DNA from: Bog-473 sp963821755
GTDB taxonomy: Bacteria; Actinomycetota; Acidimicrobiia; Acidimicrobiales; RAAP-2
Length of the DNA stretch: 64,000 nt
Assembly (NCBI GenBank): GCA_963821755.1
Contig: CAWGEX010000002.1
Location: 124,001-188,000, forward strand
Reading direction: 5' to 3'
Part shown: piece after piece, positions 55,125 to 63,734 of the stretch
How the letters are laid out: each line of letters starts with the position of its first letter
How positions within the stretch are numbered: position 1 is the first letter of the stretch
Program-made: the position numbers and the translations under genes
Notes under the pieces: generated by a model
Database searches by the model: none
What the model saw: the letters and a program-made list of their open reading frames with translations, nothing else
What the model was told of the DNA's origin: nothing

Positions 55125-55897
55125 GCTGCGCCCATCTGCCCGAGGTAGGCCTCCCGCACCGATGGGTTGGCCATGACCTCGTCAAAGGTGCCGTCCGCCA
55201 ACATGGTCCCCAGGTCCATGACCACGGTACGATCGACGACGTCGCCCACCATGGCCAGGTCGTGTTCGACCAGGAAGACCGCCGTGCCGCGCTCGCGCTG
55301 GACGGTGCGGAGCACGGAGGCCACCTCGGCCGTTTCGCGCAGGTCGAGGCCGGAGGAGGGTTCGTCGGCCAGGAGGATCTTGGGCTCTGCCGCCAGCGCC
55401 CGCGCCAATTCCACCAAGCGGCAGTGTCCGAGGCCGAGGGCGTTGACCGAGGTCTCGGCCATGTCGGCTATGCCCACCAACTCCATCGCCGCCTCCACCT
55501 TGGCCAGCTCTTCACTGGTGGGCGCGCTCATGTTGAGCAGGTCCTTCCACAGTCGCCCGGTCCCCCGGCGCGCCCGCTCGGCCACCAGAAGGTGATCGTG
55601 CACCGTCATGTCGGTGAAGACCTCGACCTTCTGGTAGGTCCGCCCGATGCCGAGGCGCGCCCGCTGGTAGGTGGGGAGTCCGTCCAGCGGCCGCCCTTCG
55701 AAGGAGATGTCGCCCCGCTCGTTGCGCAGCTGCCCGCAGACGCAGTTGAAGAGCGTCGTCTTGCCGGCGCCGTTCGGTCCCACCAGTCCCACGCTCTCAC
55801 CGGCATGGACGTCGAAGGAGACCTCGTGCACGGCGGTGACCCCGCCGAACGACTTGGACACGCCGCGCATGGACAGGAGGACGGTGTCGCTAGCCAT
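55121..55897 (-). CDS. livG: ABC transporter ATP-binding protein LivG
   Basis: 258 residues. Walker A GPNGAGKTTLFN, a signature segment ALGLGHCRLVELARAL (the usual LSGGQ is altered to LGLGH), Walker B ILLADEPSSGLD, and HDLAMVGDVVDR with the switch histidine. The LSGGQ deviation is common in LivG. Start ATG at 55897, which overlaps the permease gene by eight bases; a frame opens further upstream but lies inside the permease. Operon with LivF, LivHM and LivK. Confidence 0.92.
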   Translation of the reverse strand: MASDTVLLSMRGVSKSFGGVTAVHEVSFDVHAGESVGLVGPNGAGKTTLFNCVCGQLRNERGDISFEGRPLDGLPTYQRARLGIGRTYQKVEVFTDMTVHDHLLVAERARRGTGRLWKDLLNMSAPTSEELAKVEAAMELVGIADMAETSVNALGLGHCRLVELARALAAEPKILLADEPSSGLDLRETAEVASVLRTVQRERGTAVFLVEHDLAMVGDVVDRTVVMDLGTMLADGTFDEVMANPSVREAYLGQMGAA

Positions 55898-57929
55898 TGG
55901 CGCCCGAGGCCGAGACGGCTGTGCCGATGGTGTCCTTCTTGTCCCGTGTGTTCTTGTCCCGTGTGTTCTTCTCATCTCTGGCGTCCTTGCCGCTGAAGAA
56001 CAGGCGCTCGAAGCGCTGCGTCCCCTTGCGCTTCTGATATTCGAGCACGCCTTCGGGATGCTTGGCGAACTGCAACGCTCCGAAGGCGAAGAGCACGATG
56101 GTCAGGCTGTTTCCACCGAGCCGGGCGGGCAGGTAGGTGAGGACCTGCTGAATCACGACGAAGGCGATCGCCGCATTGATGGCCCCTTCCACCGTTGAGA
56201 CCCCGGTGCTGACGACCAGCACCACGAAGATGAGCGAGAAGGCGTAGTTCCATTGCGCCGCATTGACCACCTGCTGCTGAATGGTGACCAGGACGCCCCC
56301 CAGCCCGGCGATGGCCCCGGCCAGAGCGAACACCGTGATCCGTTGCCACGTGAGGTTGATACCCAATCCGGCCGCGGCCGTTTCGCTACCCCGCATGGCG
56401 GCCAGGTTGCGCCCGGCCGTCCCTTTCCGCACCAACAGGACCACAACGACACAGAAAGCCAGCACGCAGATGGAGAGAATGAACAGCGCATGGCCGTTGA
56501 AGTTGAAGAATTCACTGGTGCCCAGCCACTTGGCCTGCAAGCTCAATCCCTGGGCACCGCCGGTGATGGACACAGCGTTGAAGAAGGTGTTGTCGAAGAG
56601 CAGGGCGGCGGCCAGCGTCATGAGCGCCAACCCGAGTCCGCGGAGGCGCAGGGAGAGGAGGGCGACGATCACGGCCACGATGGCCGCCAGGGCCGCCCCG
56701 ATCAGGCCGCCGACCAACATGTTCAAACCCAGGTGATTGGCCAGCTGGGCCGCCGTGAAGGCTCCGACCCCGGCCAACGTCGCTTGGAAGAGGGAGATCT
56801 GCCCCGCCATGCCGGTGATCAGGGTGATGGAGAGGAAGACGGTGGCCAACGCCAAGCCGGAATTGAAGACGCCCTCCCACGTGTTGGGGATCCAGGTGAG
56901 CATGGAGACGATGAAGCCCGCCAACACCACGTACCACAGGATGCGGATGATTCGGTCCATGCTGGGTGCTCTCGACGCCACCGCCGTCGGCGGGGGCGGT
57001 GGATCGATGGTGGCCAAGGGGTCCCGGCTCGAGTCGAGCGCCCGCATGCCGGGCAGGAAGAGCAGGGCACCCACCAGCACGAAGAAAGGGAGCGAGGGCA
57101 GTACGGCCGAGTAGAGCAGGCTCCCGGTGGGCAGGTATCCCTGCAGGGTGGTGCTGACCACGCCGATGAGCACCGCCACCCCGGTGGCGATGGGTATCGA
57201 ACGCAGGAGACCCCAGGCGGCCGCCGCAATGGCCGCCACCATCAGCGTGGCGTAGGTGTCCGATTGGAAGGTGCCGAACACGGGCGCCAGCAGGACGCCG
57301 GCCAGGCCGGCCATGAAGCTCGAGACGGCCCAGGCCACGGCCACCACACCGCCCGAGTTCACCCCGTCGAGTTGCACCAGGCGGCGGCTTTCGACCGCCC
57401 CGCGCATCTGCAGGCCCAGGTTGGTGAAGCGCAGGAGGACGGTCAGGGCCACCAGCACCACGACAGTCACGGAGATCGTGGCCAGGTAGATCCCGTTGAC
57501 CGGCGTCCCCGGCAGGGTGAAATACACCACGTTGGGATTGAAGAAGGGGAAGATAGTGGCGGTGTCGTCCAGGTTCTGGGGCCCGAAGATCACCGGGAGG
57601 ATGGTGGGGATCCCGACCAGCAGGGAGATGGAACAGATCAGCTTGGCCGTCGTATTGGAATTGGGAACATGGCGGAAGATGAAGCGGTCGAAGGCCAGGC
57701 CGATGAGCGGCGACATGACCACGACCGAGATCACGAAGGCCAGCCACCCCGCCATGTGGTGGTTCTCGGTCAGGACCGTGAACACGAAGGCGGCCGCGAA
57801 GGCCTGGGCCCCGAAGGCGAAGTTGAAGACACCAGTGGCCTGATAGGTCAGGACCAGGCTCACCGCCACGATGGCGTAGCTACATCCATACGGGATGCCC
57901 GGGAGAGCGAAACCGAGAAAGTGCTCCAT
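55890..57929 (-). CDS. Fused LivH-LivM permease
   Basis: 679 residues joining both inner-membrane subunits of a Liv transporter. The LivH half (residues 1 to about 310) starts MEHFLGFALPGIPYGCSYAI and includes RGAVESRRLVQLDGVNSGGV; the LivM half (about 340 to 640) contains GMAGQISLFQATLAGVGAFT and AMRGSETAAAGLGINLTWQR, the EAA-like loop. In most bacteria these are separate genes. The C-terminus carries a 15-bp tandem repeat coding NTRDKNTRDKKD. It starts 33 bp after the solute-binding protein gene. Confidence 0.93.
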   Translation of the reverse strand: MEHFLGFALPGIPYGCSYAIVAVSLVLTYQATGVFNFAFGAQAFAAAFVFTVLTENHHMAGWLAFVISVVVMSPLIGLAFDRFIFRHVPNSNTTAKLICSISLLVGIPTILPVIFGPQNLDDTATIFPFFNPNVVYFTLPGTPVNGIYLATISVTVVVLVALTVLLRFTNLGLQMRGAVESRRLVQLDGVNSGGVVAVAWAVSSFMAGLAGVLLAPVFGTFQSDTYATLMVAAIAAAAWGLLRSIPIATGVAVLIGVVSTTLQGYLPTGSLLYSAVLPSLPFFVLVGALLFLPGMRALDSSRDPLATIDPPPPPTAVASRAPSMDRIIRILWYVVLAGFIVSMLTWIPNTWEGVFNSGLALATVFLSITLITGMAGQISLFQATLAGVGAFTAAQLANHLGLNMLVGGLIGAALAAIVAVIVALLSLRLRGLGLALMTLAAALLFDNTFFNAVSITGGAQGLSLQAKWLGTSEFFNFNGHALFILSICVLAFCVVVVLLVRKGTAGRNLAAMRGSETAAAGLGINLTWQRITVFALAGAIAGLGGVLVTIQQQVVNAAQWNYAFSLIFVVLVVSTGVSTVEGAINAAIAFVVIQQVLTYLPARLGGNSLTIVLFAFGALQFAKHPEGVLEYQKRKGTQRFERLFFSGKDARDEKNTRDKNTRDKKDTIGTAVSASGANG

Positions 57930-57962
57930 ACCTAGCGCGGATGCCGAGTCTGCCGTCAGGCC

Positions 57963-59258
57963 CTAGGCGTTCGGGGTGCCGGCCGGCAGCGGGAGCTCCG
58001 GTCCCTTCTTCGGGTTGATGGACCCGAAGCAGACGAACACGCTCTTGCCCGTGTTGAGGGCCGGCACGTACTTGTCCCCTTTCACTTGGATGTAGGCCCC
58101 GCAGTAGGGCGGTGCGTGACCGGTATGGGCCGTGGTCCAGTTGGTCGGCGCCGTCAAGCCGCCCGCGGTGAAGGCCGTCAACTTGTTCGTCTGCGCGATG
58201 ACGTTGGCCTGGGTCAGGTTGTTGCCGGCCGCCTTCACGCCGGCGGCGAAGAGGGAGGCCGACTCCCAGCCCTGTATCGCCACCTCGTCCAACGCGTACT
58301 TGGGCTCGTACTTGTTCATTTCGGTCAGGTACGTCTTGAGCCCGGGGTACTCGGACTGCGGCGCCGAGAAGGGCACGTGGGCGACGTAGAAGTAGATGTT
58401 CTGCATCAGGCTCTGGTTCTGATCCAGTGTGGACTGGTCGTTGCCGTTCAGCCAGAGCTGCGCCGCGTTCAGGTTGTACTGCTTGATGGCACGGGCCATG
58501 GTGATGTTGCCCTGCACGTCCATGCAGGTCAGTACGAAATTGGCGCCGGCCTGCTGCATGCGCTGCACGTCGGTGGCGACGGTGGTCCCGGGGTAGGCGA
58601 TCTTGTAGTCGGTGTAGACGACCGGAATACCAGCGGATTGGAGGCCGGTCCCGGCGGCCTGGCAGGCGGCCGCCGACGAGGCGACGCCGTAGGCCACGAT
58701 GGCCACCTTGGTGGCCTTGGCGGCCCGGGCCACGTAGGCGGCCCCGGGCGCCTCGGCCGGTGTGTAGATGACCGAACCGCCGGCCGCGAAGAGGTTGGGC
58801 GGCCCGTTCCAGTTCTCGGTCACGTTGTAGCCGTAGGTCGGGGTCTTCGATTCCACGAAGATGTTGGGCGAGAAGAAGGCGGTACCCACGCCGGTCACGG
58901 CGAACACGTGGTCCTGGTTGATCAAGGTGTTGGCCAGTTGGGTGAACTGGCTCGGGTTCCCGCCGTCGTCGAGCGCGTACTGGTAATTGATTTTGCGGCC
59001 GTTGATCCCACCCTGGGCGTTGATGTAGTCGAAGTAGGCCTTTTCGCCATAGATCAGCGACGAGAAGTTCGACGAGATCGGTCCGGTCTGGGTCGAGATG
59101 GTGCCCACCGTGATGGAGTTCGACGTCACCCCGGGCGCCGGATTGGTCGCCGCGCCAGCGCCCCCGGCCAGGCCGCCCACCGAGACCAGCGCGGCGGCGA
59201 CGGCCGCTCCGGCCATTGCGACCTTGGCCGTCATCCCCGTGCCGTACCTGTTTCGCAT
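57963..59258 (-). CDS. Liv-type periplasmic solute-binding protein
   Basis: 431 residues. An N-terminal signal sequence (VAMAGAAVAAALVSVGGLAG then GAGAA) leads to NSITVGTISTQTGPISSNFS, the start of the LivJ/LivK type I binding fold. KAYFDYINAQGGINGRKINY and VTGVGTAFFSPNIFVESKTP are typical. Ligand specificity cannot be read; the binding-site residues do not identify amino acids. No lipobox cysteine is visible. ATG at 59258 is preceded by GGGGAC. First gene of the transporter operon. Confidence 0.9.
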   Translation of the reverse strand: MRNRYGTGMTAKVAMAGAAVAAALVSVGGLAGGAGAATNPAPGVTSNSITVGTISTQTGPISSNFSSLIYGEKAYFDYINAQGGINGRKINYQYALDDGGNPSQFTQLANTLINQDHVFAVTGVGTAFFSPNIFVESKTPTYGYNVTENWNGPPNLFAAGGSVIYTPAEAPGAAYVARAAKATKVAIVAYGVASSAAACQAAGTGLQSAGIPVVYTDYKIAYPGTTVATDVQRMQQAGANFVLTCMDVQGNITMARAIKQYNLNAAQLWLNGNDQSTLDQNQSLMQNIYFYVAHVPFSAPQSEYPGLKTYLTEMNKYEPKYALDEVAIQGWESASLFAAGVKAAGNNLTQANVIAQTNKLTAFTAGGLTAPTNWTTAHTGHAPPYCGAYIQVKGDKYVPALNTGKSVFVCFGSINPKKGPELPLPAGTPNA

Positions 59259-59371
59259 GCCGTCCCCAGTCACTAGGTGCGTCGCGTCCCCCCGGGATGC
59301 CGGTCACTGTAGCGGTCCCCTCCCACCCCCATGAAGCTCCCTTCTCGTTGCATCACTCCCCCCTCATGCCA

Positions 59372-61072
59372 TTAATTCAGGAACAGGCGCTGGCGGTCGA
59401 ATTCCCGCAAGGCGCCGACCTCGCCCATGTGGACCGGCTCCAGCTCGTCGACCGTGCGGGCGACGTCAGGACTGTAGCCACACGACTCGACCAGGGCCCG
59501 GGTCCGGTCGCCCACCGACCCCTCGCCGGCGGCCACGGCCGCCACCCGCAGCGTGCCGTCATGGCGCCGCAAGATGCCCAGATCGGTGACCACACTGACC
59601 ACACGATGACCCGGCGAGGTCACGTAGGCCACGGTCTCGGGCAGTCGTTCGGGCCGGGCCAGCGTGACCACGACGCAGGCGGTGGCCCGGCTGGCCACGT
59701 CATTCGCCCCACCCGACCCCACCAAGAAGCGACCCCCGGCCAGTTCGGTCGAGTTCAGGCAGCCGGTGCGGTCCACCTGGGCGGCACCGAGACAGCCCAC
59801 GGTACGGGTACCGGGACCGCCGATGACCATGCCCAACACGGTGGAGGCGTCGCTCAGCTGCGGCGTCCCGGGAAACACCCGGTGATTGAAGATGTACGGG
59901 TCGGCCGGTGTCGGCTCGTAGCCCCACAGGCCGAGCTCCGCCGTCAAGGTGACCCGGCTCCCGGCCGCCCGGGCCCGACCCACGGCGACCCAGGCCGCCA
60001 AATTGGCCACACCGGCTCCGGCCAGCACCGCATCGGCCCCGACCTCGGCCACCACCCGCTCGACCTCCCGGGCGCCGAACGCCGCCGCCCGCTCCCAGGG
60101 CGTCACCACCGGGTCGTCGGGCACCGGCGTGGCATCGGCATCCTCTTTCCACGACCCCGGATCGGACCGACCTTCGAGCCAATGCAGGTGATCGGTTCCC
60201 AGCCGCCGCAGGTACTCGTCGTGGGTGGTCGGCTCGAGCACCCATTCCCTCGCGAAGGCGTCGAACGAGCCACCTTTGGCCGCTTCGGCGGCCTTGTTCC
60301 AGAACGCGATGTCCTCACCGTAACTGTGGACCGGCAGGCCCGGCGCGTAGCACCCCCCCGGATGGGCCCCGAAGGGGGCCTCCACCACTGCCAGCACCCG
60401 ATGGGCCGGGATCCGGACCCGGTGCCCCAGCCCGACCGCGTCGTCGATCACCTGCTCGACCGTGGCCACCACACCCCGGCGAGCGGCCAGGGCTCCCCAG
60501 ACGCCTTCGAGGAGGGGTTCGGACAGATAGAGGTTGCCGTCCTGGTCGGCCGCGGCCGCATGGACCAGCGCCACATCGGGCGCCAGCGGCGACAGGAGGC
60601 CGAGGCGCCCGAACGGGGAATCGATCTCGGCAAATCCCTCGTTGGCGGCCATGGATGACCCGGCCAGGGAACCGGTGACGGCCGCCGGCAGGCCGCGGGC
60701 GGCGGCCTCCATGCGTTGGGCCAGGGTCAGGATCGACCAGTGCTCGACCTGCACCTCGCCGGACTCGTAGGCGCGGCGGAAGATCGGGTTGGGCGTGTAA
60801 GTCGGGAAGCTGTTGCCCGAATACGTGGTGATCACCTTGGTGACCAGGCCGCCCCGGAAGAAGAGTGCGCCGAGAGCACCGAGACTCGTCATGACCAGGG
60901 TGAATTCGGGATGCTGTCCCCAGTATTGACGGCTCAGCTCGCGAGCGGCGGCGGTCCAGCGACTGTGGCCGAGCATGACGTGGACCGAGTCGCCGGGCCG
61001 GACATGCCGGGCGACGGCATCTTCGAGGGAGGTGAACGAGGGTCCGGCCGCCACTGGACTGGTCCGGGTCAT
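59372..61072 (-). CDS. Fused family I CoA-transferase, IpdA-IpdB-like
   Basis: 566 residues. The alpha domain (residues 1 to about 300) begins AVARHVRPGDSVHVMLGHSR and includes FFRGGLVTKVITTYSGNSFP; the beta domain (about 320 to 566) contains VAEVGADAVLAGAGVANLAA, VTLTAELGLWGYEPTPADPY and GGRFLVGSGGANDVASRATA. In IpdAB of mycobacteria the subunits are separate and open the last steroid ring as a CoA-dependent hydrolase; fusion is unusual. The catalytic Glu of true CoA-transferases (SENG) is not seen, only TAELGLWG. Start ATG 61072; a TGACCACCGTGTCA site lies in the divergent promoter. Confidence 0.85.
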   Translation of the reverse strand: MTRTSPVAAGPSFTSLEDAVARHVRPGDSVHVMLGHSRWTAAARELSRQYWGQHPEFTLVMTSLGALGALFFRGGLVTKVITTYSGNSFPTYTPNPIFRRAYESGEVQVEHWSILTLAQRMEAAARGLPAAVTGSLAGSSMAANEGFAEIDSPFGRLGLLSPLAPDVALVHAAAADQDGNLYLSEPLLEGVWGALAARRGVVATVEQVIDDAVGLGHRVRIPAHRVLAVVEAPFGAHPGGCYAPGLPVHSYGEDIAFWNKAAEAAKGGSFDAFAREWVLEPTTHDEYLRRLGTDHLHWLEGRSDPGSWKEDADATPVPDDPVVTPWERAAAFGAREVERVVAEVGADAVLAGAGVANLAAWVAVGRARAAGSRVTLTAELGLWGYEPTPADPYIFNHRVFPGTPQLSDASTVLGMVIGGPGTRTVGCLGAAQVDRTGCLNSTELAGGRFLVGSGGANDVASRATACVVVTLARPERLPETVAYVTSPGHRVVSVVTDLGILRRHDGTLRVAAVAAGEGSVGDRTRALVESCGYSPDVARTVDELEPVHMGEVGALREFDRQRLFLN

Positions 61073-61142
61073 GGGCGAGGTACCGCACCCGGGGGTGCAG
61101 CCGTGCCCCGCTGCTGCCTCACTTCCGACCCCCCGCGAAACC

Positions 61143-61156
61143 TGACCACCGTGTCA
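61143..61156. promoter_or_regulatory. Variant operator TGACCACCGTGTCA
   Basis: Degenerate version of the TGACACGNNTGTCA palindrome (one arm TGACC, the other GTGTCA), set in CCTGACCACCGTGTCAGG. It lies between the divergent CoA-transferase (61072) and TetR (61200) starts, 44 bp before the TetR ATG. An autoregulated TetR that also controls the CoA-transferase would explain it. Confidence 0.6.
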
Positions 61157-61199
61157 GGTTAGCCATTTGGACCGGACCTGGCACTACGATGCCGGGGGC

Positions 61200-61952
61200 A
61201 TGGGATCGCCTCGAGTCCAGCGTGACGCGGTGGCCCCGTCGATCGCCTCTAAGGAGAATACGGCCGGCAAGAAAGCGGTCGGTACGCCGACCAACGGCTC
61301 GTCTTCTGTCCCCGGCCCGCCCTTGTCCGAGGTCGACGCCGTCGGCGCCCCGGCCAGCAAACGCGTGTTGCGCAGCCAGGGCCGACGCACCATGCGCAAG
61401 CTGCTCGATGCCGCCATGATCGCCTTCGACCAGCGGGGCTATCACGCCACCCGGGTCAACGACGTGGTCGAGCTGGCCAAGACCTCCCACGGGACGTTCT
61501 ACCTCTACTTCTCCAACAAGGAAGATCTCCTCCGCGCCCTGGTGACCGAGGCCTCCACCGAGGCGCAGGGTCTCTACGCCATGCAGATGTCGCCCGAGAG
61601 CGGGGGCTCGCCCCAGTGGGAGGACGTGCACGGGTGGGTCAGGGCCTACTCGGAGCTCTGGCTGCGCTACGCCCCACTCTTTCGGGCCTGGACCGATCTG
61701 GCCACCATCGACCCCGATCTCATCGACGTCATCCGCCAGACCTTCACCGTCATGTCGGACGCCCTGGCGCAGCAGATCGGTCCGGACACCTCAGGTCACC
61801 TCATGGACCCCGAGGCGGCCGGCATGGCGGTCCTGGCCATGCTCGACCGGTTCCACTACCTGCGCGAATTCGTCGGACGTCCAGTCGACGACGCGGCCAT
61901 CGACACCATGACCACCATGGTCTACCGGGCCCTGTTCGACGGAACCGCCTGA
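61200..61952 (+). CDS. TetR-family regulator (candidate regulator of the TGACACGNNTGTCA regulon)
   Basis: 250 residues. HTH domain: RTMRKLLDAAMIAFDQRGYH, then RVNDVVELAKTSHGTFYLYF, with SNKEDLLRAL finishing it. About 65 residues precede the HTH, longer than usual and rich in Ala, Ser and Lys. The C-terminal domain (MAVLAMLDRFHYLREFVGRP) looks ligand-binding. It has a variant operator in its promoter. It is convergent with the SDR gene downstream. ATG at 61200 is the first in-frame Met; a start at a later codon is possible. Confidence 0.88.
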   Translation: MGSPRVQRDAVAPSIASKENTAGKKAVGTPTNGSSSVPGPPLSEVDAVGAPASKRVLRSQGRRTMRKLLDAAMIAFDQRGYHATRVNDVVELAKTSHGTFYLYFSNKEDLLRALVTEASTEAQGLYAMQMSPESGGSPQWEDVHGWVRAYSELWLRYAPLFRAWTDLATIDPDLIDVIRQTFTVMSDALAQQIGPDTSGHLMDPEAAGMAVLAMLDRFHYLREFVGRPVDDAAIDTMTTMVYRALFDGTA

Positions 61953-61973
61953 CGAGGAGCCCGGCGGTGGGTG

Positions 61974-62002
61974 CTCAGGCCGGCCCCCGGATTCAGCCTG
62001 AG
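61974..62002. terminator. Hairpin between convergent tetR and SDR genes
   Basis: Stem CTCAGGC/GCCTGAG with a 15-nt loop, bridging the TetR 3' end and the last codons of the convergent SDR. It could act as a two-way terminator. No T-run on either side, so weak. Confidence 0.35.
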
Positions 62003-62784
62003 CCGCCCTTCCCGAAGACCAGATTGAAGATGCCGTCGACCCCGGATCCGTGCAGGGTGAGCCCCCCGTCGACCACGATGTTCTGCCCGTTCACGAAGCG
62101 GGCCAGGTCCGAGCACAGGAAGACCACCACGTCGGCGACGTCATCGGGTTCACCCACCCGGCCCACCGGCGTGTCCCGGGCGAACCGCTCCTCCTGTCCG
62201 GGCATGAACTCGAACATGGGGGCGGTCATGGAGGTGCGGATCATCCCCGGTGAGACGGCATTGACCCGGATGGAGGGGGCGTACTCCAACGCCGCCGACG
62301 CCGTCAGGGCCGCCACCGCGGCCTTGGACGCGGCATACGGCCCCTCCCCCGCCGCCGGCCGGGTGCCGCTGATCGACGCCGTCGAGACAATCGATCCGCC
62401 GCCGCCCTCGAGCAGGTGCGGGATGGCGGCCCGGAAGCCGGCGTAGACCCCCGTCAGGTTGACCCGGAGCACCCGGTCCCATTCGGCCGGCTCGCCCTCG
62501 TGCAAGCGGGAGAAGGAGCCGACGCCGGCGTTGTTGTAGAGAATGGACAGGCCTCCGAGCGCAGCCACCGCGGCATCCACCACCTCCTTCAATCCGTCGG
62601 GATCGCCCACGTCGACGGTGAAGCCCACCCCGCCGATCTCCTCCGCCACCGCGCGAGCGGCGTCACCGTCCAGGTCGAGCACGGCCACCTGCGCCCCCTC
62701 AGCGGTCATTCGCCGGCACGTGGCCCGCCCGATGCCCGAACCGCCACCGGTGACAATGGCCCGACGTCCCTCAAGTAGCCCCAT
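61993..62784 (-). CDS. Short-chain dehydrogenase/reductase
   Basis: 263 residues. GRRAIVTGGGSGIGRATCRR is the cofactor site, LDLDGDAARAV prefers NAD by its Asp after the second strand, ILYNNAGVGSF, the catalytic Tyr-Lys in YAASKAAVAALTASAALEYA, and VNGQNIVVDGGLTLHGSG end the fold. Likely a hydroxyacyl or steroid-type dehydrogenase. ATG at 62784 overlaps the thioesterase stop by 14 bp, so both are in one operon. Confidence 0.93.
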   Translation of the reverse strand: MGLLEGRRAIVTGGGSGIGRATCRRMTAEGAQVAVLDLDGDAARAVAEEIGGVGFTVDVGDPDGLKEVVDAAVAALGGLSILYNNAGVGSFSRLHEGEPAEWDRVLRVNLTGVYAGFRAAIPHLLEGGGGSIVSTASISGTRPAAGEGPYAASKAAVAALTASAALEYAPSIRVNAVSPGMIRTSMTAPMFEFMPGQEERFARDTPVGRVGEPDDVADVVVFLCSDLARFVNGQNIVVDGGLTLHGSGVDGIFNLVFGKGGSG

Positions 62785-63721
62785 GGCGGTCCCCTTCGTC
62801 GTCCTGGTTGCCTCCGGCCGATCGCCGCTCCGATCGCCGACGAGCCTTGTCCGCCCAGGGCGGAGCCTCGATCACCAGCGGCACCTCCAGCTCTCGGATC
62901 AGCAGTTCCTGGGCCATGCTCAGGTAGAGCACGCCGTCCTCGCCGTACATGGTCGCCCGTATGGTGGACCGGCCGCCGGCATTGACCAGGGCCTGCAGGT
63001 CGAACAGGTTCCACTCGTCGGCCCGCCGGGGCCGGTGGAACCACACGGCGTGATCCAGGCTGGCGTCGGTATGGGTGCCCCAGGTGCCGAGGCTCAGCGG
63101 CCGGAAGGCGGCCCCCGTCATGTCGGACAGGTAGGCCAGGACGCAGGCGTGCAGCGCGGGGTCGTCGGGCAGGCGCTCCCGGGTGCGGAACCAGCAGCGG
63201 CGGGTCGAGGCATACGTCCCGTTGTCACGCCGGGTGGTGGCTCCGAGCTCGCGGATGTCGAAGGGGAATGGAGCCTCGAATCCCTCGATCTGTTCGGGCC
63301 GCGGGACGTCGGGATCCATGGGTAGCTGGTACTCGTCCCCCTGTTCGGTCTGGTGAAACGAGCACGTCATGCGGAAGGTGGTGCGGCCTTCCACCTCGGT
63401 GGTCACTTCCCTCGAGCTGAACGACCGGCCGTCGCGCACCCGCTCGACCCGGTGGGTGGCCGTTGACCCCGGCCGCGAGGGACGCACGAAGTACCCGTGC
63501 AGGGAGTGCACGTCGAGTCCCGGTGGCACGGTGCGTGCGGCCGCGTGCAGCGCCTGGGCCACCACCATGCCGCCGAACGTGCGATCGCCACCCCACCAAT
63601 CGGGGCTCTTCGTCACGAACGTCTCCCGACCGTCGGTCTTGGGCTCGACCTCTCGGGCGGTGATGGCCGCCACCAGGTCGGGCACCGTGCCCGACATGAA
63701 CTCTGTTTCGTCGATCTCCAT
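62771..63721 (-). CDS. Acyl-CoA thioesterase II (TesB-like)
   Basis: 316 residues with a tandem hot-dog fold. The first half includes DRTFGGMVVAQALHAAARTV and VHSLHGYFVRPSRPGS; the second half ACVLAYLSDMTGAAFRPLSL and LDHAVWFHRPRRADEWNLFD, where Asp in YLSDM and the Asp-His pair resemble the TesB active site. It would release free acids from CoA esters, perhaps draining dead-end CoA esters. ATG at 63721 (MEIDETEFMSGTVPDLVAAI). 13 bp after the next gene upstream. Confidence 0.92.
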   Translation of the reverse strand: MEIDETEFMSGTVPDLVAAITAREVEPKTDGRETFVTKSPDWWGGDRTFGGMVVAQALHAAARTVPPGLDVHSLHGYFVRPSRPGSTATHRVERVRDGRSFSSREVTTEVEGRTTFRMTCSFHQTEQGDEYQLPMDPDVPRPEQIEGFEAPFPFDIRELGATTRRDNGTYASTRRCWFRTRERLPDDPALHACVLAYLSDMTGAAFRPLSLGTWGTHTDASLDHAVWFHRPRRADEWNLFDLQALVNAGGRSTIRATMYGEDGVLYLSMAQELLIRELEVPLVIEAPPWADKARRRSERRSAGGNQDDEGDRHGAT

Positions 63722-63734
63722 CAGGTCCGCACCG

